Source: Strigops habroptila (taxonomy: Eukaryota > Chordata > Aves > Psittaciformes > Psittacidae). From it: 64,000 bases of DNA. The DNA is taken from NCBI RefSeq assembly GCF_004027225.2, contig NC_044282.2, forward strand, positions 51,428,576 to 51,492,575, given 5' to 3'. This document shows, one piece after another, positions 51,758-63,980 of this stretch. A program made the position numbers and the translations under genes. Under the pieces are notes generated by a model, which was given only the letters and a program-made list of their open reading frames with translations, ran no database searches and was not told the origin of the DNA. Position 1 is the first letter of the stretch. Each line of letters begins with the position of its first letter.

Positions 51758-54144
51758 CATTATATGAAGTAAAATATATTCAGCATTTCTCCAGACCTTG
51801 TTAAATCTGATTAAAGAAGATTATAAATAATGGTAAGTTAAAATATCTAAGGCCTCTATTAGTTTCTGGGGTTATTAAAACTCATCCAACTCCATATTGC
51901 TTTCATTTCTCTGCTGTTCATGCTGTTGTACAGTGTTACAATATACTACTGACTTAGCCGCAGCCTGCAGTCATATAATAATGAGCTAGGGGCAATTCTT
52001 TTTTCACAGTGAGTTGATTTTAAATTAATTTAAACTTACTCCGTGATTTTTGGTTCACCTCCACTGATGGCCTCATTATTGAATAAAACAGCACCTGGGA
52101 ATGACTTGAATTGTGCTGACCAGCAATTTAGACATCATGTAGAATATGGGCGCACAAATCATGATCAGTAAAGAATGTGAAAATTAGAGGAAGATTAATT
52201 GTACAGTGTACAGTACTGTATAACATGAAATAAACTACCGAATTGTTAAAAATGAAATAGAAATCTATGTTGAAAAAGGATTTTATACACATAACAGTTG
52301 TCATTGCTATATAATATCTAATTTGGATAAGCTAACAAGAGTATGGAATAATGCATTAATTTTTTTCATTAATCTCCAGATACATATATATCAACTACAG
52401 AATAATAGCTAGAAAAGTTGATAATGCTTATTTGAGACAACAGTATTGCAAAGGATCTGATGCATTTGTTTGAAGTATTCTGTCTTGCTACAGAATTATG
52501 TTTATGACAGCAACATTAACACTATTCCCCCTTTTGCTTGGCTTACTTTGTTACCAATGATAAACAAATCACAAGATCAACTAAAAATATTAAAGTTCCC
52601 TTTCTCCTACATGAGATAATAAGCCACATTTGAACTTTAAAATATCATATGTACACAGCTACCATCTCTTAATTTTTGGTAAACCCCTCCTGTGGGAGCA
52701 ACCAGTCATTCTGGAAGAAAGCTTGTGCCCCAGGTAACAGGCTATTAGATGCAGCAGAGATCACGGTAGATTCCAGGGGTGAAGGAGTGAAGAGTGATGC
52801 AGGACGGTCAGACAGGGCCCTGAGAGGGAAGACAGAATTGAGGGAAATTTAACAATAAGGGCTAACCGCAGGTTAGGGTGGTGGAAGTTATTCAGGAAGG
52901 GTCAGGGAAGAAGAAACACTTTGGAATAGTATCTGATGTTGAGCTAAACCACCTAGGGTGGTTCTCACAGGTAAAGGGTTTTCAAGCTCTTATAAGTTTT
53001 CAGAGGCAGGTTCTTTTCATCCTCACTCATGGAATATAATAATCTGTCAGCACATGGATACCCCAGGTGTTCCAGGAGGTCTGACTTTGGGAGATGGCTC
53101 TTGAATTCTGCAGCAAGCACACATGATGATGGGATATGCTAAAGAATACTTGTTACAAGCTTAGAAAGTGGTTGTTTTCATTTTTATTGGATAGAAAAGA
53201 ATGAAAATCTGTACAGTTATTTCATTATTAATATTTCTCATATTTTTATATTATGTCTTTTAATATTTATAAATTCCTATTTTCAAACACTTCATATTAC
53301 TATGCTGATACTGCACAGCTTGTTTTCAGTGTGGCACTACCTTTTTCACCACTGAATATGAAAAATAGGGTCTGTATTAATGCTATGGGTCAATATTTTT
53401 TCATGTATCTAAAGCCTGGTTAACTGTGGAAATCATTGTAATGGTAAGTTACAGAAACCACAGATATAAATTACTTAATAAAGACAAATTCATGCCTAAG
53501 AAGCTCATCAGTGCTGTTAAGTATGCTTGAAGTATCCTGATCCAAATGTACACTCCAGGTCTGGATGTTCCTAAACTTGAAACTACTACAAAGGGAGGTG
53601 TTCTTGCAAAACAAACATTGTGTAACTGCTTTGCTTTCGATAAGCTTTTCTTAAGCTGACATCTCTGATACCAGCTACCAGACTAGATGCTATATGATGT
53701 ATTCTGCGGAGAGAAGCACCAGCATAATTTTGACAAACAGAGATGTTGGCAATAGAAAAAAATGACCTAGTATTACACGTGGAAAGACTGATTTCATTAT
53801 GAAATAATTTTTCAATGTTTTGTTTAATATCTCTTTTCTCTGATTAGTATGTCTGTCTGTTGGGTTTGAACTTATTTTATGCCCAGTAGCCTAGTTTCTG
53901 AGATGGATCTCCACTTTTAGCAGTAAATCCTGCTTTTGCGATTATGGTCAAAGAGTGCTGATTCACTGCTGTTTTCTTAAACCAAATTATATTTAAAAGT
54001 ATTACTTCCAAAATAAAGACTGTTATGAGAAGTCATTGTGTCTCACAGTGCAGTTTCATTATATAAAGATAACTACCTACCTGTCCACCAAGATCCGAGT
54101 ACATTTTGTCCACAAGCAAGTAAACAGTCCTGCTGCAACCTTTG
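51758..54144. other. Gene-free stretch
   Basis: Nothing recognised. Confidence 0.5.
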
Positions 54145-54284
54145 TCATAGAATCTTATCATAGCATTACAGAATCATTGAATGGTTTGGGTTGGAATGGA
54201 CCTTAAAGATCACCAACCTCCCTGCCACAGGCAGAGACACCTTCCACTAGAACAGGTTGCTCAAAGCCCCATCTACCCTACCCA
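54145..54284 (-). mobile_element. CR1 3' end, antisense
   Basis: TCATAGAATC...ATTACAGAATCATTGAATGGTTTGGGTTGGAATGGACCTTAAAGATCACC, then CCTTCCACTAGAACAGGTTGCTCAAAGCCCC. Moderately decayed and 5'-truncated. Confidence 0.9.
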
Positions 54285-57200
54285 CCATTTTTTAGTAGAA
54301 AGTACATTCATATCACACAGCATAGAAGTGTATTATTAATCATACAGAACTGTATGACAAACATTATTAATAAAAATTATGCCAAAAATACAAGAAAATG
54401 GAGTAAGATAATCTGGTGTCCAAAAAGGTTAGGTAGCATCTTGTTTGTTTTGATTTGTGTTGGTAAGATTAAGTATTTAATTATTAATTAATCTGCTAAC
54501 CATGTGAAATTTGTGGCCTTTTCCTTTATTTTTATTTCCTTTATTATTTACTATTATTTCTACAGCTGCATTCCAATTTTTTACATGTCGCCAATACAAT
54601 ATCTTAGCTAAGGACAATCACTCGTGGATCGAATAAGCAAACAAAGCCCTCTTGGAACATCTCAAGACTGCATCACCGTTTTGACTTCACAGGAATGATT
54701 TTGTATATGTAAGAGTTCTGCCTTGAGCAAAATGGCAGAGGAAAGCATGGTGCTATGTTTAGGACATCTGTAGAAAATGAAATGCTTCTAAGTTTTGTCA
54801 TTCCTATCCTTCTGAACACCAATTATTTACTTGAATCTTCTATTTCTCAGGTCCAGAATGTCGACCTTTTATTTCCACTTGAGCAAATGCCTAACTTTAG
54901 CAACTTATGCAACTGGAACAGCTTCTGTGGGAAACAGCCTACTGAAGGGAGACCTGGGCTCGTGCCATTTAGTTTTAGACGCTTCATTTAGGTGCCTAAA
55001 CTCCAATATATTTTTTCTTGGCTCTCGGTAGCCAGGTTCCAAGTCTGAATCACCCTGTCAGGGCTTCTTTGTATTTTCACTGACACCAGAGACAATGCAA
55101 GGAAACAGGCAAGTAATTTAGCTATCAAATGTAGGTATCTAAAGTCAGGCATTGCATGCGCTCCCCAGTTGACTGTATTATACCACATCAGAGATGATGT
55201 TACATAAATGGTATTTTCTTTACATTTCATTCCATGAGACTGAGAAACTGAAGACTAATAAATAATCTCATTAATAAAAAGACTGAAGTATAAATTATTT
55301 GGTTTGACACATGCAAAAGGGATGTGTATACATAAAATCATTACATTTCATAAAGAAGAAAAATTGGATTTATTCATAAAGTATGTCCATTTTGGTTTGC
55401 ATTATTAGGGGAATTATTTAAAAATGAATGAGAGATGAATGTGCAAGATAATACATACACATAAAATGTAATTTTTAATATAATTATATACTGCACATTA
55501 AAGCAGCAAGACAATCTACAGTCATTTCGAAACTGATAATCTCGGTCACGCTCATTCTTATTGAGTATCAAGAATCTTACCCTTTTCCAACTGCAGCGTG
55601 TTGCAGCAGCTTTATTTAATCATAGAGCCTTGAAGCAGCTCCCTTCTGCCAATCCTTGCAGCCGCATTGCTGCTTTCAGTTCCCCATGTAACAGGCAAGT
55701 GTATTTCAGCGTGCAGAAACTGCATGAAGGGAACACAGAAGGGAGAAAGGAAATAATTCCTTCAAAAGGCCTGGCAGAACATAAAAGTATGCAGCTATAG
55801 ATGTAAATACAGATATTTATTCTGGTGTTGAGTCTCATAAGATACATTTGCAAATACATTCCTAGCAAGTATTGAGCATAAAAGGGAGAGGGGAAAAGGC
55901 AACCTCTGAAATGGTATTCTGCAATTAAATTGGTGTCTGTAAAACAGGAGGTCATGCTAAAACAATAAATAAATACCTAATTACCATTAATCCACCTGCT
56001 GAAATAGTGACTCCTCTCAGAGAATACTGTATGTTTTCATATTGAACTCTCGACTCTGGAGCAAAGAAGAAAGAGAGAAAAAAGGAGAGGAAGAGCCTTG
56101 ATTTCATTAGATTTTGAATTTCCCTCTGGAGATGCCTGTCTATTTCCCTTGACAAGATCAGAGGCTCAGGGCATCACTTGGCTTCTTTCAAAGGCATAAA
56201 CAGAATGTTTAGGATTCAAAGCCTAAAGGAGACCCATGTAAGCCATGTCAGACTGTAAAAGGAGTGTGTACATTTTTGTGCCTACATTCATTCATAAGCT
56301 AAGAATTCTTACATTTACATTTACTACACTAAATAGAAAACCTTGGGTAAGATCCTGACTTGGTTTAAATTGCTGTAGTTCTGGTATAAGCTTTAGGTAT
56401 AAAAGCTTTTAGATATAAGCTTTATCTCTGTGCTTTAGGTTCAAAAACCACTTAAAGTTGCTACATGTCAACAATTAGTTTCATTTGCAAAATCCAAAGA
56501 ACTATTTAGCAGGAAAACAAAAAAATCCTAAAATTACATGTATGAATGATAAACAAGTGCCATGGATATAATTCTTCACAGTCTAAAATACAATATTGTC
56601 ATTTACATAGATTAAAAATTAAGTAACTGAAAATGCCAGCAGTCTGAACTGGTAAACTTGTACACCCAGCTTAAAAAAGCCTTCAGTAATTGCTTACGGT
56701 GTAGGACAGCACAGTATAAGGCATGTCATAAGAGCACAACTATTGATAATGTCATTATTACCTTTTTAATGATAACCCTATGCATGGTTTACTAGGCAAC
56801 ATTAATTAAATTGCTCATTTACAGAAAAACTAAGATTCTTCGTGGGCATTTTGGACTAAGCAGTAATACTGTGAATAGTGAGGTTTTATATATATTTACT
56901 TTTCAAATGGCATTTTGTATCGCATTGTTACTGCAGAGGGGTACATGAAAAAAAGTTTTCTTGACTTTCTTGACAAAGTTTTCTAGAATAATACCTTAGA
57001 GTACTTCTTTTTTTTGAAAGAGCATGATGTTTTCAAATGCATTTGAAACATAGTCTATGTAACCTGAATTTACTCAGAATTACCTCATCCTCAACTGGCA
57101 GAGTTGTACATGAAAACAGGCAACAGTATCTTCTGCTTAATTTACACTTTTTTAGAGTAGATGTAAATTCTGCCACTGGATTCAATTAAAAAAAACATGA

Positions 57201-58674
57201 CATAAGAAAAGTCCTTTTTAAATGCGCTTTAGCCATGATGCCTTAAAATTCAACCTATAATTTTTGCTCTTTGACGGCAAGCAAATGGTCAGCACCTTTT
57301 TGAGAAGGATGACCCCCAATGATATTGAAAGGCATGGCATCTATGAGCACCAGTCTTTTAGCAAACAACTGCAATCTAGCTTTCAACCAGCTGACTGAGA
57401 TATTGCTATCTTGGTAGTTGTGAAACAGCACCAAACCCAATGAAGGCAGCAAGGAAATACCTGGTTTTACAGCTGACACAGAACTCTGCACTGCCATAGC
57501 TACACTGGAAGAGTTACAATCAAAATGGGTCACACAGAATTAATGTTCCACTGTGATGGTAAAAAGACAAACTTATAAAGAACTGAACAAGAGGCAGAAA
57601 ACATGAGTGAACAATGCGGTTAAAACTCATCAAGCAGATGCCACAGCACTCTAACTTTCATTATGCTAAAGATGATTATTAATGATCTGGCAGCATTGGG
57701 GTAGCAAAATATGAAGATGACAGGAAACAATTTATATTAATCAGAGCACGTAAAGCAGGGACTTCGGAGATACTCAGTGAGGTTAATCACCTCCTAACTG
57801 TTTGTTTGTGCCAGGTCTGGAATCAACCTAAATTTTTAGCATTTTCAGGCTGCACTTTTGCACATACAGAAAATCAAAACATGAACTGAGGCAGAGGAAT
57901 GCATTGGGGAATTCAAAAATAGTGTAAAACCTTAAAATTATTGTCTTACACACAAAAAGTAATTCTGGGTGTAAAACTGGTCATTTTTGCTTATCACACA
58001 AGGATAATTTATGAGTTCAATTGTCTACATTAGCAAGCTGAACATACTGTAGCTTCCTGTAAATTTGTATAGTAACTAACGCATCAGTTTGTGTTTTAAT
58101 TGAATTTTTCATGCATTTAAACAATAAACTAAGAATTATTACCATCTATCATGTATTATACAGTCTTCATGTTTTTATATTTTTTTCTGAAATAATGAGT
58201 AGCAAGATAAAAATGGGCATGGCTTGATCTAGGTATTCTTTCTTACGCGTCATTATTTTGCCCTCCTTGCCACATCCATCTGCTTTCCCTAATGTTGCGC
58301 TTAAGACACGCTAAATATGCTTAATTTATGTAAACAGTCAGTGACAGAACTTGCCGTGCACGACAGTCAACATTTATGTATGTCTTTGCCATAGAAGGCT
58401 CCTACCAATTGCTGTGCAATGTCTAGTGAAAGAGCCCTCATCCTGACTCCTCCCAGAACAGAAACTACTACGAGGACAGTGACCACAGCAAGAGAAGGGC
58501 AACATCAGTTGGATTCTATATTGAAGGGTGATATTGGTTTAATTTTACATGAAAGGGCTGCACAACATCATACAAATTAAGCCACCTATTATTAACTTCC
58601 TCAGTGTTGTAAGAAGCTTGTGGAAAAGTGCCACCAAGGAAACTGTGGCTCACCATGCAAGATGATGCCTCCAC
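54285..58674. other. Gene-free stretch upstream of VSNL1
   Basis: Nothing certain; a possible ancient LINE remnant near 57.7 kb. A 92-codon minus frame at 57,255-57,533 is unlike any protein I know. Confidence 0.5.
57675..57790 (+). mobile_element. Possible ancient LINE RT remnant
   Basis: TTAATGATCTGG ... AAATATGAAGATGACAGGAAACAATTTATATTAATCAG resembles the decayed 'NDL ... FADDTKLF-LV' stretch of old CR1/L3-like elements. The match is short and may be chance. Confidence 0.3.
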
Positions 58675-58892
58675 ATGCAAGAAGCTCTTCCCTGTGAGGG
58701 TGGTGAGGCACTGGCACAGGGTGCCCAGAGAAGCTGTGGATGCCCCATCCTTGGCAGTGTTCAAGGTCAGGTTGGACACAGGGGCTTGGAGCAACCTGCT
58801 CTAGTGGAAGGTGTCCCTGCCCACGGCAGCGGGTTGGAACTGGATGATCTTTAAGGTCCATTCCAACCCAAACCATGATATGATTCTACGAT
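58675..58892 (+). mobile_element. CR1 3' fragment next to VSNL1 CpG island
   Basis: GAGGGTGGTGAGGCACTGGCACAGG through GTTCAAGGTCAGGTTGGACA, GGTGTCCCTGCCCACGG and TTCCAACCCAAACCATGATATGATTCTAC. It ends where the ~104-bp tandem units begin. Confidence 0.92.
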
Positions 58893-59100
58893 GGCTACAG
58901 GCAGCTCCACGTGTGGGACACAAGTGCCATCAGCCTGGAGCAGCCCACACCGTGAGGCCTCGTCCCCACATACACGGGACGAGGAGCCATCACGGGACTG
59001 CTACGGATGGCTCCACGCACTGGGCAGAAGAGCCACCAACTGAAGCGCAGCCGCAGGGCAAGGCCGCGTCCCCGCACACGGACGATGGGCTCTAGCTCGA
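58893..59100. repeat. Diverged tandem duplication, two ~104-bp units
   Basis: Units at 58,893-58,998 and 58,999-59,100 share ordered blocks: GCTAC-GG--GCTCCACG, then AAG-GCCA-CA, GCAGCC-CA, GGCC-CGTCCCC-CA, and ACGG-ACGA-GG. By eye they are roughly 70% alike. A partial third unit may begin near 59,132 (GAGGGCTCCGCACTGGGC). The array lies exactly between the end of a CR1 fragment and the VSNL1 CpG island. I do not recognise the unit as a known repeat. Confidence 0.7.
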
Positions 59101-59334
59101 GACCCCGGCAGTGACACTGAAACCGCCCGACCACCGCGGAGGGCTCCGCACTGGGCGCGGGTTCCCGCCCCGCCCGCCCCGGGGCTTCCCTCCCTTCTCC
59201 CCTCCCCCCCCCGCCCCGCTCCTCCCGCCGCCAAAGCGACGTCTCATCCCGCCGCGCGCGCGCTCCCCCTCCCTCACGCCCGCGGCGGCGGGCGGCCGCG
59301 CGCATGCCCGGGCGGCGGGGCGGCGCGTGCGCGC

Positions 59335-59553
59335 GGGGCGGCGGTCTGCAGTGCGGGGCGGGCGGGCGGCGCGCGGGGCGGAGCGGGGGCGCGCGCGGCG
59401 GCGGCGGTGCGGCGCGAGGTGCGGCGCGAGGTGCGGCGGCACGAGCGGCGGGCGGGCGCGCAGCGAGGCGCCGTCCCTCCGGTCCCAGCACCCCGGCGGG
59501 ACTCCGCGGCCCAGCGCCCTCCTCCGCACCGCGGACAGCTCTCGGCGCCCTCT
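59335..59553 (+). other. VSNL1: Probable non-coding exon 1 of VSNL1 (5' end approximate)
   Basis: The 3' boundary is a perfect consensus donor, CTCT|GTAAGTG, with GT at 59,554-59,555. The 5' boundary is unknown; I placed it just after the NRF1-like elements. No conserved protein is encoded: frames through it are Arg/Ala/Pro/Gly-rich on both strands. VSNL1 (VILIP-1) is an EF-hand neuronal calcium sensor whose first exon is untranslated in mammals. None of its coding sequence (the MGKQNSK start and EF-hand loops) appears in the window, so exon 2 must lie beyond 64,000. Confidence 0.6.
59409..59432. repeat. Two perfect 12-bp tandem units in VSNL1 exon 1
   Basis: GCGGCGCGAGGT occurs twice back to back, followed by a third partial GCGGCG. 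It lies in the presumed 5' untranslated exon, where it would form strong G/C structure. Confidence 0.85.
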
Positions 59554-62500
59554 GTAAGTGCGCCCCGGGGGCTAGGCTGGGGTGGGGGTCCGGGCTCGGC
59601 ACACGCCCGCCGGGTCGCCGGCAGCGGGGCAGCCCGCCGGGCGGCGAGGTTGTGGAGGGGACGCGCTGCCTCGGGCTGCCCCGCGTGGGGTTCTCCTCCC
59701 GGGAGGACGGCGGGAGCCGGGGCGGGGGCTGCCGGAGTCCCCGCAGCCGCTCCTCATCGCTCGGGGGTCCTCCACCCGGGACCGGGGAAGTGGATACGTG
59801 CGAGTGGTCCTCGCTGCGGCGGGCGCGGGAGTGTCGCCTCACGGGCGGGATGCAGGGCAGTCGCGCCCGCGGCGATTTGCCGTCAACTGTTGCGAGATAG
59901 GAGACCGCACTCCGCATCGATCCGGATATTGATACCGGCAACATCAAACGGAAGCATCGACCTCTCGCTACACAGTTTGCTCCTGGAAATGTTTTGGGGA
60001 AAGTGGAAGTCTTTGGCGTTCTTGTTCGTTTGAAAAGAGCGAGCGAAAAGGTCGTTACTTTTTCCAGTAGGAAAAAAGATAATAAACCCAAAAGACCGTG
60101 CGAAAGCGAAGAGCAGGAGCAGTCCTCGCAAGGTCATCACACCCGCGGGGAAGGCAAAAGTGCTCCCGGTCCTTGTGGCCGCTCTGTCGCCGTTGTTACT
60201 GCCCATGAGAGGGGTTTTATTTCGTTATTTCGTTTTACTCGGCACACGCGGCGGGCGCAGGGCGAGCCCCGGGCGCGGCGGGAGGCGCGGGCGCGGAGGT
60301 GCCGCGCTGCTACCGCGCTCGGAGTGAAAATGGAGGTGGGAGGAGATAACATAGGCTGGTGTGCGGTCCTAGCCGTCATCTACCACAGCAAGGCGTGAGG
60401 AGGAGGTGAAGGAGACGACGGGAGAGAGAAATTCATATCCAGAGATCAAAACAAAAGGAGGAAGGAGCAGGTTGAGGCAGATCGTGAGCACCGTGGGGGA
60501 AAGCGAGGCGTTTTCCGCGCCGAACTGCGCGGAGAGGAGTGGGGGGGCTCCGCGGGGTGCGCGGCCGCGGAGGGACGGACGGAAGGTGTGTGGGGGATAA
60601 GCCCGGCCGGCGCAACTTTGCGCGCAAGCCCCGCTTGGAAACGAGTTGTCCGCGCGGGGCGATCCGCCGTGTGTGCGGGGCGAGGAGGAGGTATGCCTAC
60701 CGGCGGCCGGGCGTTGCGGCTCCATCCTTTCGCTCCTTCCCTCCAACCTCGGGAAGGGCTGTTTAGCCACCGGCCCCCGCGAGAAGGGCCGGGTGCCGGC
60801 AGTGCGGTGCTGGGGCCGCTCCCCTAGCCCACGAGGATGCCGCACCGGGACACGGGGCTCTGCGCGGGGCGGGATTCCCGCCGCCCGCTCCGGCAGGGGC
60901 TGCTGGAAGGGCCCCGCAGCTCTGCCTTGCCCCGTGCACCTCGGGTCTCTCCTCCACCGGTGCAAGGGTCCACCACCACCGCCCCGGAGTGTCCCCAACC
61001 CCTCTGGAGTCCTCCGCTCTCCCCACTGCTCCCACCGGGGACCTCCCCCCAAGGCGGCCGGTCCCTTCCCTGCATGAAGCCACCTGCAAGGTCCCCCCAC
61101 AGCTCCCCTTCTGCATCTTGTCCCCACTGAGCCCTTCCTCTGCTGGGGTGTTGTGTGTGTCCGTCCTCCCCCAGCCTTGCCCCAGCCTGGGTTGGCAGCT
61201 CCGGCCTCCGACGTGGGGAGGAACGGTCGGAGAATGGGGGGAGGGGAAGGAGCCCGATCTTTTGCAACTGCAGCCCCCCCGCGGTCCCTCGAGGAGCCCT
61301 TTCAGGAGTTTTTTCGGAGGTGGAACGGGGCTCTCTGCCTTTCCAGGGCGAAGGGGGGAGCCCGAGCTCGGCTGTGCGGAGGTACCGCCGGGGAAACTGC
61401 GCTCCCAAATCCCGCATCGCCCGAAACGGTGCAGAAAGGCCGGGGGGTGAGAGTGAGGGGGGAGCGGCGATCACCTCCACCGGCAGGCTTTTCGGCTGTC
61501 AAAGAAAGCGTACAGATAACAGGGTAATTAGAAAACCTGCCCTTTCATTAAAACTGAAATGTGATTACTTACACATACGAGCCTCGGCCAATTAGCAAAA
61601 GGCCAAATATAAGAATAAATACCACGTTCTTGCACAGAAGATAATAATGTAACAGATACAGGTTCTTCTCCCAGCAATTCTGCTGGCAAAATATTTTTAG
61701 CAATATTTTGTAGTGACCGTTTCTGTGGACAGGCATTCCCTTCCTTCGTATATTAGAAAGTTCAGCTCTCAGAGGTACCACCACCTCTTTATGAAGAAGA
61801 AAGAGGGACATATTTACTAACTGGGATATGATAAGCAGCAGGTTCCTCAAATTCAAATAAAACTAAGTATGTGAGGAAGCTCAGCCTTTGTAAAATACAT
61901 GTTCACTGGCCCTTTCAGAAGGTGTGCTTACTAGTAATTTGTTTCTATGACATATTCTCGGACTCATTAGTTTTCACTACTACCGTTTTCCTTCACAGAA
62001 TGTCTTTTTCAAAAAAGAACAATGTTCATTTAAGAACATCGGTTTACTTGAAGGGTCTTCCAGTACAGTGTTAGAACAGCACTATGCATCTTGTGGACTG
62101 TGATCAATTTTAATTAATTACATTTTACTTCTCTGTTCAAACAATGCATAAAGTAGTGTGGATTAATGCTGCTGTCAAGGAAAAATGAGGAAATAAGTTC
62201 TCGATCCTCAATATGTATTATTCCTGCTTTTTAATTAAGGACTGGATCCTTATCTTCTTGTTCAGCCACAAACTTTTCTGGCATAGAACTGCAATATTTA
62301 ATCAGTTTTCTAGGTTTCCTGTCTTCTTGCCCCATACAAATGCATACCTGTACACAGAATTGCACCAGCGATTTTTCACCGTGCCTTGTGTTCCGGAATG
62401 TCCAGCTATTGACAGGGCAATAGCTGTGTCGTCAAGCGACATCTCCTTCCGACTCTCACGGCATTACATAACCTCACAACTGCAGAGCAGTGCCAGGGAT

Positions 62501-62664
62501 GTCCCCACTGCTGTTGGTTCCATTGTACAGGTCCCTCTGTGCACTCCCCTCATGTAATACACCAGAAGAGTCATAGCTGATACCACACCACAGTTCCAGC
62601 TAGAAGAAAAATTAAGCCCTGGCCAGAACAGGAAGGCAAAGTGTAGCTGGGATGTGATGCGTAG

Positions 62665-62695
62665 GACAGGGCAGGGCAGAGCAGAGCAGAGCAGA
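62665..62695. repeat. GGGCA/GAGCA pentamer repeat
   Basis: Six units shifting from GGGCA to GAGCA (ACAGGGCAGGGCAGAGCAGAG...), in VSNL1 intron 1. Confidence 0.85.
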
Positions 62696-63980
62696 AATGA
62701 GGATGCTGGTTCAGCCTGCAGGAGTTGGGCTGGCTGTGTGGGATAGAAGCGATGCAATGAAGCTGGTGTTGGTGCTGTTTGGGAAAGCACCGCATGTGTC
62801 CCAGGGTGCAACATCCTGCTGACTGCAGCATAGCTGGGCTGCACTGGGGATCCCGGTGCACCTTCCAGCACTGCTTGGGGGCTCAGGGAATGAATGGGCT
62901 GCAGTACCAAGCTCCTGCAGCTCCCTTTCTTCTCTTCTCCATGTGTTGGGATGGTATAGCCCTCTTGACTTTTCTTTCTGTCTGTACTCAATATAGCTGC
63001 AGGCAGGATCTGAATCTAAGAATCTAGATTGCTTTTAACAAACGCATGAATATGGTGAACTTTGTTATGGGAGCTTCCAAAACTGTTTACTTTTCAAGCT
63101 GTTGTCCTGGTTCTGTTTTGCACTTTTGGAATTCTGTGCATTCCTGAGTTTATTCTGTGATATTTGTGCCTCATGCTCGTATTTTAGGTATTCACTTCTG
63201 TAAATTTTGCAGATGCCTGTGGATTTCAATGATTCTGTGATTTCCAGAGGTTTGTGTCACTTGGGCGCATAATGCTGGCTCATCCTCTAGTTGTGAATTA
63301 AACAGCAGTGTACACTAATTGAAATTAAGAGTTAGAACATTTAAAATATGATAGGCAAATTTCTTTTTAAAGTACTTGGAATTGAAACACATAGCACTTA
63401 CATGAGAAACTGTGTTCCTTGTCTGTGATGTCAAACATTTTCAGCACTGGCCTTCATCTCTTTGTTTTTAATTTGTTTTACCCCTGTGGGTTGGGGCTAA
63501 ATTCCCTTTGTCGTTAGAATGGTCTAAAAAGAAGCTTGTTTCGGAATTTAATTGCCTGTGGATTTTGCACTTTAATTTTTGTATTACACTAACAGAGAAG
63601 AGCAACCATGTGGTCTTTCCGCGTTGTTCCTCAAGCCTAATTTTGACTCAGACTTCACTGTAATGAGCCTAGACGATTTTATCTGTCCCCCTTTTCTTGT
63701 GGGTCCCCATTGCTTGCATTTGCATACCTTTTAACATTCTGTACATCCTTAACCTTTTTCTTTCTTCTTCAGAGTGTAATATTGTTTCTTCTTTTTGTGT
63801 ACCTTCATTGCATCTTTGAATTGCTTTTCTCTTTACCAGTTCTCTTCTTCTCTTTATTTCCTTTAATCCTTGGAAAAGATCATGACTTACTCTGTAGCTT
63901 CTCTGCATGGCATCACTGAAAGCGTTTCTGATACCGGAACACAGCACACATAGGGAAGACTATATGTAGTGCTATAAGAT

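Larger units (their letters stand above)
59090..61480 (+). promoter_or_regulatory. VSNL1: CpG island, probable VSNL1 promoter
   Basis: About 2.4 kb of very G+C- and CpG-rich DNA, densest at 59,140-59,880 and 60,240-61,460 with a dip between. There is no TATA box. Sp1-type boxes are frequent (for example around 59,165-59,185). NRF1-like palindromes GCGCATGCCC (59,300-59,309) and GCGCGTGCGCGC (59,323-59,334) lie about 220-250 bases before the splice donor at 59,554. In human, VSNL1 starts on the opposite strand next to RAD51AP2, transcribed away from it, with a CpG-island promoter and a non-coding first exon. This block sits exactly where that promoter is expected. The gene name rests on synteny, not on coding sequence. 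Confidence 0.72.

Noticed and set aside
57255-57533. 92-codon minus frame beginning MTHFDCNSS
   Set aside because: It reads like ordinary protein composition, but I recognise no family, see no splice or promoter context, and a frame this long is expected by chance in 64 kb.
58895-60091. 398-codon minus-strand open frame across the VSNL1 CpG island
   Set aside because: It is Arg/Pro/Ala/Gly-rich with no domain; several frames are open on both strands because G+C-rich DNA has few stop codons. The splice donor and synteny point to the plus strand.
60369-61595. Several 140-250 codon frames on both strands at 60.4-61.6 kb
   Set aside because: They lie in the intronic part of the CpG island, overlap each other in most frames, have biased composition and no family similarity.
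63225-63245. CR1-like tail TCAATGATTCTGTGATTTCC
   Set aside because: It is too short and lacks the CR1 sequence that normally precedes the tail.
63669-63947. 92-codon Lys/Arg/Glu-rich minus frame near the right edge
   Set aside because: It is the complement of a C/T-rich intronic stretch (many TTCTTC/CTTT runs), which naturally yields Lys/Glu/Arg codons; no known motif.
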